DNA of 64,000 nucleotides from Streptomyces olindensis (GTDB lineage Bacteria > Actinomycetota > Actinomycetes > Streptomycetales > Streptomycetaceae): contig JJOH01000016.1 in assembly GCA_000696115.1 (NCBI GenBank), positions 124,001 through 188,000 of the forward strand. Reading direction: 5' to 3'. Below are positions 57,430 through 64,000 of the stretch, one piece after another. The position numbers and the translations under genes were made by a program. The notes under the pieces were generated by a model. The model did no database searches and was not told where the DNA came from. It saw only the letters and a list, made by a program, of their open reading frames with translations. Positions within the stretch are counted from its first letter, which is position 1; each line of letters begins with the position of its first letter.

Positions 57430-58230
57430 TCAGGGCGCGGCCGAGCAGAACTCGTTCGAGCCCTGCCAGAAGCGGTACAGCTCCTGACCGCAGTAGGTCT
57501 CGACGTCGCTGATCCCGAGCGACTTCAGGATCGAGTCGATCACGTCGAAGAACACGCCGTTCACCGCCGGCAGCCACAGCAGCGCGAACACGAACAGCAG
57601 GCCGAACGGCGCGAACGGCTCCACCTGGCGCCGGATGTTGTACGACAGCCACGGCTCGATCACGCCGTAGCCGTCCAGGCCGGGCACCGGCAGGAAGTTC
57701 AGCAGCGCGGCCGTCACCTGGAGCAGCGCGAGGAACGCCAGCGCGAAGCGGAAGTCGCTCGGCACGCCGTCCAGCGCGTCCAGCCAGAACGGGGCCGTGC
57801 AGACCACCGCGAACAGCACGTTCGTCAGCGGGCCGGCGGCCGAGATCAGGCTGTGCTTCCAGCGGCCCCGGATCCGCCCGTGCTCGATGAACACCGCGCC
57901 GCCGGGCAGGCCGATCCCGCCCATGATCACGAAGATCACCGGCAGCACGATGCTGAGCAGCGCGTGCGTGTACTTCAGCGGGTTCAGGGTCAGATAGCCC
58001 TTGGCGCCGACCGAGATGTCGCCGCTGTGCAGGGCCGTGCGCGCGTGCGCGTACTCGTGCAGGCACAGCGAGACGATCCACGCCGCCGTCACGAACAGGA
58101 ACACGGCGACCCCGGGCTGCTCGGCGAACCCGGTCCAGGTCGCCCATCCCGTGACCGCCGTCACGGCCAGGATCCCGACGAAGACGGGACTGATCCGCCG
58201 CTCGCTGTGGCGGCTGGTCGCGGTGGTCAT
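57430..58230 (-). CDS. Site-2 protease family (M50) membrane metalloprotease
   Basis: A 266-residue integral membrane protease with six predicted helices. The zinc motif HEYAH is in the second or third helix (SLCLHEYAHAR, about 58-62), and the third ligand is in NFLPVPGLDGYG (NxxPxxxLDG, near 180). No PDZ or CBS domain is present. Family members cut membrane-bound anti-sigma factors or signal peptides; the substrate is unknown here. GGGAG lies before ATG 58230. Confidence 0.9.
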   Translation of the reverse strand: MTTATSRHSERRISPVFVGILAVTAVTGWATWTGFAEQPGVAVFLFVTAAWIVSLCLHEYAHARTALHSGDISVGAKGYLTLNPLKYTHALLSIVLPVIFVIMGGIGLPGGAVFIEHGRIRGRWKHSLISAAGPLTNVLFAVVCTAPFWLDALDGVPSDFRFALAFLALLQVTAALLNFLPVPGLDGYGVIEPWLSYNIRRQVEPFAPFGLLFVFALLWLPAVNGVFFDVIDSILKSLGISDVETYCGQELYRFWQGSNEFCSAAP

Positions 58231-58334
58231 GGGACTCCCTGCACTCTCGAACACGCGGTGGGACGGCCCGACCGTACCGGGCGCAGGGGGAAAACGTCTC
58301 GCGCGGGGCGGTCGGTTCCGGGGAGGGTGGGCGC

Positions 58335-59042
58335 ATGGGGCTCTGGCACGTGATCTACGAGGACTGGCAGATGGAGTGCTGCGGCACACCGTTCTCGGTG
58401 GGGGACGAGGTGAGCTGGCCCCTGCTCCTGGAGGACGCGGACCACGTGTTCGGCGGCGGCTGGCACGACCAGCTCAGCAAGGTGTGCGGGCCGGTGGAGG
58501 ACGTCGGCGGCGTCCGGGTCGTGCGGGAGGAGACCGGCCTCACGGTCGCCCTGGGCGCGGACCCCGACGACGAGGAGGACCGGCGGCCGAAGCCGGGGGA
58601 CCGGATCCGGTCCGTCGGGCTGCTGTCCGTCGAGCGGCACGGCGCGCGGTGGCCGGAGGTCCGCGGCCGGGTCCGGGCCGTGCAGGTGCTGTCCCAGGCC
58701 TACGCCGAGACCGCGCCCGGCTCGCGCACGTGGGAGCCGGTGGCGGGGGAGCGGCGGCTGCGGCTGGTGGAGCGGTGCGCCGGGCGGTTCGCCGCGGGCC
58801 CGGAGGAGCAGGGGCGGCAGTGGAGGGAGTCGGGGGTGGTGGTCACCCTGGAGGTGCCGGGCACGGACTCCTGGCTCTCCCACGCCCTCCGCGAGGCCCG
58901 GGGCATCCCCCACCAGGGTGCCGGGCCCGGCACGGAGACCGAGGGCCTGCCGGCGGCTGAACTGGCGGGCCTGCTGGAGAAACTGAGCACGGTGACGGCC
59001 CCGCCGCGGGACCGGGGCCGACCGAGGCGGCGGCATGGGTGA
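58335..59042 (+). CDS. DUF6578 hypothetical protein
   Basis: A 235-residue soluble protein starting MGLWHVIYEDWQMECCGTPF, the opening I associate with the streptomycete DUF6578 family. A cysteine pair (residues 15-16) follows the WQME motif. The rest is strand-rich with an acidic segment (DPDDEEDRRPKPGD) and a basic C terminus. No enzymatic motif. ATG 58335 follows GGGAGGG by about seven bases. The function is unknown. Confidence 0.75.
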   Translation: MGLWHVIYEDWQMECCGTPFSVGDEVSWPLLLEDADHVFGGGWHDQLSKVCGPVEDVGGVRVVREETGLTVALGADPDDEEDRRPKPGDRIRSVGLLSVERHGARWPEVRGRVRAVQVLSQAYAETAPGSRTWEPVAGERRLRLVERCAGRFAAGPEEQGRQWRESGVVVTLEVPGTDSWLSHALREARGIPHQGAGPGTETEGLPAAELAGLLEKLSTVTAPPRDRGRPRRRHG

Positions 59043-59157
59043 GGGGCGGGCGCGAGAGGCCCGGGGGTACCCCTCGGCCCGGCCGCCTGCGACACGAGCC
59101 TGCCGACGCCCGTCGCACCGTCGGGCCGTCGTGACCGTCCCCACGTCACCGGAGACA

Positions 59158-62100
59158 ATGGACCCCGTGCGCTACCGCATCCTCGGCACCACACAGGCGC
59201 TCCGCTCCGACGGCACGGCCGTCCCGGTCGGCGGGGCGCGGCTGCGTGCGTTGCTGACCGTGCTCGCCCTGCGGGCGGGCCGCACCGTGCCCGTGGCGCT
59301 GCTCGTCGACGAGGTGTGGGACGGCGATCCGCCCGCCGACGCGCCGGGGGCGCTGCAGGCGCTGGTCGGACGGCTGCGGCGGGCGCTCGGGGCGGACGCG
59401 GTCGCCTCCGCCGAGGGCGGGTACCGGCTCACGGCCGCCCCCGACGACATCGACCTGCACCGGTTCGAGCGGCTGGCCGGCGAGGGGCTGCGAGCCCTGG
59501 CCGACGGCGACCCCGCCAAGGCGGCCGTGGTCCTCGACGACGCCCTCGCCCTGTGGCGCGGCCCGGCCCTGGCCGACCTGCCCGACCGTGCCGCCGAGGC
59601 GGCCCGCTGGGACACCCGCCGCCTGGACGTGCTGCGGGCCCGCCACACCGCCGCCCTCGCCCTCGGTCAAGCCGAGCAGTCCCTGCCGGAACTGACCGCC
59701 CTGTGCGACAGCCACCCCCTGGACGAGCCCCTCCAGGCGCTGCGCCTGCGCGCCCTGCGCGACGCGGGCCGCACCGCCGAGGCCCTCGCCGCCTACGAGG
59801 ACGTACGACGCCTCCTCGCCGACCGGCTGGGCACCGACCCGGGACCCGAACTGCGCGCGCTGCACACCGACTTGCTGGACGCCCCGGGCCCGGGCGGCTC
59901 CCCGGTGGCCCACCGGGCAGCGGTGCCCCCGGAGTCCCCGGTCGCCCCCGCCCCCGGCAACCTCCGCGCCCGCCTCACCTCCTTCATCGGCCGGGAGACC
60001 GACATCGAGACCATCCGGGCGGATCTCACGGCGGCCCGCCTGGTCACCCTGCTCGGCCCCGGCGGCGCCGGGAAGACCCGCCTGTCGCAGGAGGCCGCCG
60101 AGGCCGTGCGGCACGCCATGCCCGGCGGGGTGTGGCTGGCCGAACTCGCCCCCGTCGACGACCCCGCCGCCGTCCCGGAGGCCGTGCTCACCGCCGTCGG
60201 CGCCCGCGAGACCGTGCTGTACGGCGCCGGCGCCGAGGGCATCCGGGCCGCCGTCGCCGACCGGCTCGACGACCCCGTCGATCGGCTAGCCGAGCACTGC
60301 TCCCGCCCCGACATGCTGCTGATCCTCGACAACTGCGAGCACGTCGCCGACGCCGCCGCCCGGCTCGCCGAGGAACTGCTGGCGCGCTGCCCCGACCTCA
60401 CCGTCCTCGCGACCAGCCGCGAACCCCTCGGCGTGCCGGGGGAGTTACTGCGCCCCGTGGAGCCACTGCCCGAGCCGGTCGCGCTGCGTCTGCTCGCCGA
60501 GCGGGGCGCGGCGGCCCGGCCCGGCTTCCGGATCGAGGACGACCCCGAGGCGTGCGCCGAGATCTGCCGCCGCCTGGACGGCCTGCCCCTGGCCATCGAA
60601 CTCGCCGCCGCCCGGCTGCGGATGCTCACCCCCCGCCAGATCGCCGACCGGCTCGACGACCGCTTCCGCCTCCTCACCTCCGGCAGCCGCACCGTCCTGC
60701 CCCGCCAGCAGACCCTCAGAGCCGTCGTCGACTGGTCCTGGGACCTGCTCGACGAGGACGAACGGGACGTCCTGCGGCGGCTGTCGGTGTTCTCGGGCGG
60801 CTGCGACCTGCCCGCCGCCGAGGCGGTGTGCGGACCGGTCGCCCTGGAGGCGCTCGGCTCGCTCGTCGACCGCTCCCTGGTCGTGGCCGCGCCGCCCGGC
60901 GAGCAGGCCGACGGCGAGATGCGCTACCGGCTGCTGGAGACCGTCGCCGAGTACGCCGCCGAGCGGCTGGACGAGTCCGGGCGGCGCGCCGAGACCGAGC
61001 GGGCCCACCTGAGGTACTTCCGTGAACTCTCCCGCACCACCGACCCGTTGCTGCGCGGCCCCGGCCAGCTCGCCGCCATGCACCGGCTGGAGCGGGAGTA
61101 CGAGAACCTGCGCACCGCCCTGCGGCACGCCGTCGCCCTGCGCGACGAGCAGGAGGCGCTGTGCCTCGCACTGTCCCTCGTCTGGTACTGGCAGATGCGG
61201 GACCTGCGCATCGAGGCCCGCAACTGGTGCCGCGAGGTCATGGCCCTCGGACCCGACCCGTTCACCGAGCCCGTCCGCCCCGCCGCCCCCGTCTGGCAGC
61301 GCTGCACCGACGCGCCGCCGCCGATGACCGGGGAGGTCCTGTGGGAGGCCCGGCGCGGGATCCACCTGGCCCACCTCGCCTGCATGGACACGGAACTGGA
61401 GGCCTGGCAGAACCCCCGGTCCCAGCAGAAGCTGCGCGCCATCGCCGCGACCTACGAGCCCGGCCTGCCGCAGAACTGCCGCCTGCCCGGCCTGCTCTGG
61501 TTCTTCGCCGTGATGCTCACCGGCGAGATGGACCGGCTGCGGATCATCGTCGACGCGTCCATCCGCACCTGCCGGGAGACCCCCGGCTTCGCCTGGGAGC
61601 TGGCCTCCGCCCTCCAGATGCGGGCCAACTTCCTCGCCAACCGCACCGACTGGGCGGGCGACGCCGCCCGCGACGCCGACGAGTCGCTCGAGATCTACCA
61701 GCGCCTCGGTGACGCCTGGGGCACCGCCGAGGCGCTCTCCGCCCGCGCCGAGGCCCACGAACGCCGGGGCGACTACGCCCTGGCGGCCGCCGACTACGAG
61801 GCCGCCATCGCCCACGCCGAACACCTCGGCGCCCGCGCCCAGGCCGCCGTCCTCACCGCCCGGCTCGGCAACGCCCTGCTGGAGGCCGATGAGGGCGAAC
61901 GCGGCGAGCGGCTGCTGCGCGAGGTGATCGCCCAGCACGAGGACACGCACAGCGAGGCCATGCCCGCCGCCCGCCTGTTCCTCGCCGGCTGGCTCGGCAT
62001 GACGGGCCGCGTTCCCGAGGCGCGCGAGCAACTGCGGCGGCTGCGCCAGGACTTCCGTATCGCCCACTTCATCGTCTTCGACGCGTACATCCTCGGCGCG

Positions 62101-62466
62101 GAGGGGTGGCTGGACGCCGTGGAAGGACGGTACGAGGAATGCCTGGACCGGATCCGCGGGGCGCTCGAGCGGGCCGCCGACCCGCTCTCGGCGGCCATCG
62201 CCCCCCATATGCGCGCGGTGTACCTGACCATCGCCGCGGGGTCCCTGGCCGGCCTCGACGGCGGGCACCGGGCCCGGGACGCCGCCCTGTGCCTCGGCGC
62301 GGCCGACGCCCTGCTGCCGCCGGGGCACGTCGCCCCGCGGCAGGAGCGCGAGGCACGCGAGCAGGCGGAGCGGCGGACGCGGGCGGTGCTCGGCGACACG
62401 GCGTACGAGTCCGCGTACACGGAAGGCGGCGGCCTCTCCCCCGAGGAGGCCACCGCCCTGCTCTGA
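59158..62466 (+). CDS. AfsR/SARP-family regulator with NB-ARC and TPR domains, TTA-containing
   Basis: A 1,102-residue regulator. An OmpR-type winged helix (about 1-95) and bacterial transcriptional activator domain (about 100-245) are followed by an NTPase (about 285-600: Walker A LLGPGGAGKTRL, Walker B LLILDNCEH). The C-terminal half is a long TPR-like region. Such large SARPs activate secondary metabolism or pleiotropic targets. ATG 59158 has GGAG five bases upstream. Leu430 is a TTA codon (60445-60447), so full-length synthesis should need the bldA tRNA. It is not next to a biosynthetic cluster, though the DrrAB-type exporter genes converge on it. Confidence 0.9.
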   Translation: MDPVRYRILGTTQALRSDGTAVPVGGARLRALLTVLALRAGRTVPVALLVDEVWDGDPPADAPGALQALVGRLRRALGADAVASAEGGYRLTAAPDDIDLHRFERLAGEGLRALADGDPAKAAVVLDDALALWRGPALADLPDRAAEAARWDTRRLDVLRARHTAALALGQAEQSLPELTALCDSHPLDEPLQALRLRALRDAGRTAEALAAYEDVRRLLADRLGTDPGPELRALHTDLLDAPGPGGSPVAHRAAVPPESPVAPAPGNLRARLTSFIGRETDIETIRADLTAARLVTLLGPGGAGKTRLSQEAAEAVRHAMPGGVWLAELAPVDDPAAVPEAVLTAVGARETVLYGAGAEGIRAAVADRLDDPVDRLAEHCSRPDMLLILDNCEHVADAAARLAEELLARCPDLTVLATSREPLGVPGELLRPVEPLPEPVALRLLAERGAAARPGFRIEDDPEACAEICRRLDGLPLAIELAAARLRMLTPRQIADRLDDRFRLLTSGSRTVLPRQQTLRAVVDWSWDLLDEDERDVLRRLSVFSGGCDLPAAEAVCGPVALEALGSLVDRSLVVAAPPGEQADGEMRYRLLETVAEYAAERLDESGRRAETERAHLRYFRELSRTTDPLLRGPGQLAAMHRLEREYENLRTALRHAVALRDEQEALCLALSLVWYWQMRDLRIEARNWCREVMALGPDPFTEPVRPAAPVWQRCTDAPPPMTGEVLWEARRGIHLAHLACMDTELEAWQNPRSQQKLRAIAATYEPGLPQNCRLPGLLWFFAVMLTGEMDRLRIIVDASIRTCRETPGFAWELASALQMRANFLANRTDWAGDAARDADESLEIYQRLGDAWGTAEALSARAEAHERRGDYALAAADYEAAIAHAEHLGARAQAAVLTARLGNALLEADEGERGERLLREVIAQHEDTHSEAMPAARLFLAGWLGMTGRVPEAREQLRRLRQDFRIAHFIVFDAYILGAEGWLDAVEGRYEECLDRIRGALERAADPLSAAIAPHMRAVYLTIAAGSLAGLDGGHRARDAALCLGAADALLPPGHVAPRQEREAREQAERRTRAVLGDTAYESAYTEGGGLSPEEATALL

Positions 62467-62486
62467 CACGGATCCGTCCGGCCCGG

Positions 62487-63302
62487 TCAGGCCTTCGTGC
62501 GGAACTTGTGGATCGCGATGGGCGCCATCACCGCCGTGATCGCCACCGACCAGCCGAGCGTCACCCACAGGTCGTGCGCGACCGGCCCGCCCACCATCAG
62601 ACCGCGCGCGGCGTCCGCCAGCGTCGACAGCGGGTTGTAGTCGGTGAACGCCTGCAACCAGCCGGGCATCGACGTCGTCGGCGCGAAGATCGACGAGCCG
62701 AACTGGAGCGGGAACAGCACCAGGAAGCCCATCGCCTGCACGGACTGCGCGTTCTTCAGGATCACGCCCAGGGTGAGGAACACCCACATGATGGACGAGG
62801 CGAACGCGGTCGACAGGGCCACCGTCGCGAATAGCCCCGGCCAGTTCGTGATCTCGAAACCGACCGCGACGGCGACGATCATCAGCACGGCCGTCGCGAA
62901 CAGCATCCGCAGCAGCTCCACCGAGATCTTCGCGAACAGCACCGAACCACGCCCGATCGGCAGGGACCGGAAGCGGTCCATGACACCGGAGTTGAAGTCC
63001 TGGCTGAAGCCGGTGCCGACGCCCTGGGACAGGGTCATGCTCATCATCGCGATCATGCCGGGGATCACGTACTGCACGTACCGGTCCTGCCCGCCGCCCA
63101 GGGCCTGCCCGATCGAGCCGCCGAAGACGAACACGAACAGCAGGGTGAAGATGACCGGCATCAGCAGCGCGTCGGCCATCGACTCCGGGTCCTTGCGGAT
63201 CCACAGCAGATTGCGGCGGATCAGGGCCCCGGTGTGACGGAGGTGGCCGCGCAGCGGGATACGGGCGTCCGTCTCGGCGTCGTGGACGGTGACGGCGCTC
63301 AT
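62487..63302 (-). CDS. ABC-2 type (DrrB-like) export permease
   Basis: A 271-residue ABC-2 permease with six helices. The N-terminal RHTGALIRRNLLWIRKDPESMADALLMPVIF and the FRSLPIGR block are typical of daunorubicin-resistance DrrB-type exporters. ATG 63302 overlaps the ATPase stop (ATGA), so both are coupled. Together they pump a hydrophobic compound out of the cell; the compound is unknown. Confidence 0.9.
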   Translation of the reverse strand: MSAVTVHDAETDARIPLRGHLRHTGALIRRNLLWIRKDPESMADALLMPVIFTLLFVFVFGGSIGQALGGGQDRYVQYVIPGMIAMMSMTLSQGVGTGFSQDFNSGVMDRFRSLPIGRGSVLFAKISVELLRMLFATAVLMIVAVAVGFEITNWPGLFATVALSTAFASSIMWVFLTLGVILKNAQSVQAMGFLVLFPLQFGSSIFAPTTSMPGWLQAFTDYNPLSTLADAARGLMVGGPVAHDLWVTLGWSVAITAVMAPIAIHKFRTKA

Positions 63303-64000
63303 ACGGCGGCCTCCTGAAGGTCTTCGGCGGGCATGGCGTCCTGCGGGGCACTGGCGCGATGGCCGGTGAGGGACAGGAACACCTCGTCCAGGCTGGGCAG
63401 TTCGGTGGTGATGGAGGACAGCGTGATACCGCGCGCGGTGACGGCGCCGACCACGGCGGTCAGCTGCTCGTCGCTCAGGATCGGCACGAGGACGTCACCC
63501 CGGTCGGTGTCCACGGTCGTGGTGGCGAGCCCGGTGATCCCCAGCTCGTCCAGCGCGGCGGCGAGGGGCCGCAGCTGCGTCGGATCGGCGGGTCGGACCC
63601 GCAGCGCCCGGCCGCCGACCTTCGCCTTCAGCTCCTCGATGGCGCCGCCGGCGATGACCTGGCCGCGGTCGACGACCGTCAGCTCGGAGGCCAGTTGCTC
63701 GGCCTCCTCCATGTACTGGGTGGTGAGCAGCACGGTGACCCCGTCGCCGACCATGCGCTTGACCTCGTCCCACACCTCGTTGCGGGTGCGCGGGTCGAGC
63801 CCGGTGGTCGGCTCGTCCAGGAAGAGCACGGCCGGTGCCCCGATCATCGAGGCGGCCAGGTCCAGCCTCCGCCGCATGCCGCCGGAGTACGTCGCCGCCG
63901 GCCGCTTGGCCGCCTCGGTGAGCGAGAAGCGCTCCAGCAACGCGTCGGCCCGGGTGCGGGCGTCCTTGCGGGGCAGGTCGAGCAGCCGCCCGATCATGTA
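63299..64000 (-). CDS. DrrA-like ABC exporter ATPase, C-terminal part, cut by window end
   Basis: About 233 C-terminal residues of an ABC ATPase are visible. The signature YSGGMRRRLDLAASMIG, Walker B VLFLDEPTTGLD and the switch-side TTQYMEEAEQ are present; the Walker A lies beyond the window. The DUF4162-like C-terminal extension (about 70 residues after VDRGQVIAGG) is typical of DrrA proteins. It is coupled to the permease gene by a four-base overlap. Confidence 0.92.
   Translation of the reverse strand, partial: YMIGRLLDLPRKDARTRADALLERFSLTEAAKRPAATYSGGMRRRLDLAASMIGAPAVLFLDEPTTGLDPRTRNEVWDEVKRMVGDGVTVLLTTQYMEEAEQLASELTVVDRGQVIAGGAIEELKAKVGGRALRVRPADPTQLRPLAAALDELGITGLATTTVDTDRGDVLVPILSDEQLTAVVGAVTARGITLSSITTELPSLDEVFLSLTGHRASAPQDAMPAEDLQEAAV

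Overview
The window is chromosomal DNA from a streptomycete. GC content is very high and third codon positions are almost always G or C, GTG starts are common, and many short operons diverge or converge. The marker genes fit: a class A RNase P RNA, a fused RNase HI/acid phosphatase, an F420 reductase, an AfsR/SARP-type regulator, DUF6243 and DUF6578 proteins, and a few genes with the rare TTA codon. The order of the housekeeping genes resembles a Streptomyces core region. One secondary-metabolite locus and several decayed genes are inserted in it.

Layout. Positions 1-5000: an MFS exporter cut by the window edge, a remnant of a second MFS gene, a methyltransferase, and a minus-strand operon (sensor kinase, polysaccharide pyruvyl transferase family protein, response regulator). 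The kinase ATPase domain contains an 18-bp minisatellite. 5160-8290: a steroid/acyl-CoA type operon (MaoC hydratase, zinc alcohol dehydrogenase, SDR) behind a good promoter carrying a KstR-type operator and ending in a strong hairpin. 8313-18823: core genes, namely a beta-propeller-like protein, Nif3, zinc ribbon protein, RNase HI/phosphatase, KDPG aldolase, YaaA, MerR and its membrane partner, Uma2, AraC, EamA and rnpB. 18840-22578: a multidomain PP2C phosphatase and a secreted GH6 cellulase with a CebR-type operator.

22599-34687 is the most distinctive locus: an MFS exporter translationally overlapping a PKS-NRPS megasynthase. Its domain order is acyl-AMP ligase, ACP, KS, AT (malonyl-type), ACP, luciferase-like monooxygenase, C, A, PCP, C. 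There is no ketoreductase and no thioesterase. Two TTA codons predict dependence on bldA. As sequenced the reading frame breaks between AT and the second ACP.

34827-50250: MazG-like, DoxX, NTF2-like, aldo/keto reductase with a MerR-type promoter, SDR, PhoD phosphatase, Gfo/Idh/MocA, a Bcr/CflA exporter coupled to a serine hydrolase, Rsm22, an S37 peptidase, DUF6243, TetR, a phosphodiesterase, a PrimPol-like protein and a lipoprotein. 50339-53090 is an iron/heme region: an efeO-efeU deletion fusion (pseudogene), PhzF, a frameshifted secreted peptide, and heme oxygenase behind an iron box. 53090-64000: methionine aminopeptidase, small proteins, a sialidase, an F420 reductase, an M50 protease, DUF6578, a TTA-containing AfsR-like regulator and a DrrAB-type ABC exporter cut by the window end.

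Three patterns cut across the region. First, short tandem repeats, often 18 bp, sit in interdomain linkers or gene ends, and three long genes lose frame at or next to such repeats. These may be real phase changes, decay, or sequencing errors; the sequence alone cannot decide. Second, many genes start 6-9 nt after a TANNNT -10 box without a Shine-Dalgarno sequence, so they are probably leaderless. Third, two genes start with CTG overlapping the upstream TGA stop codon.
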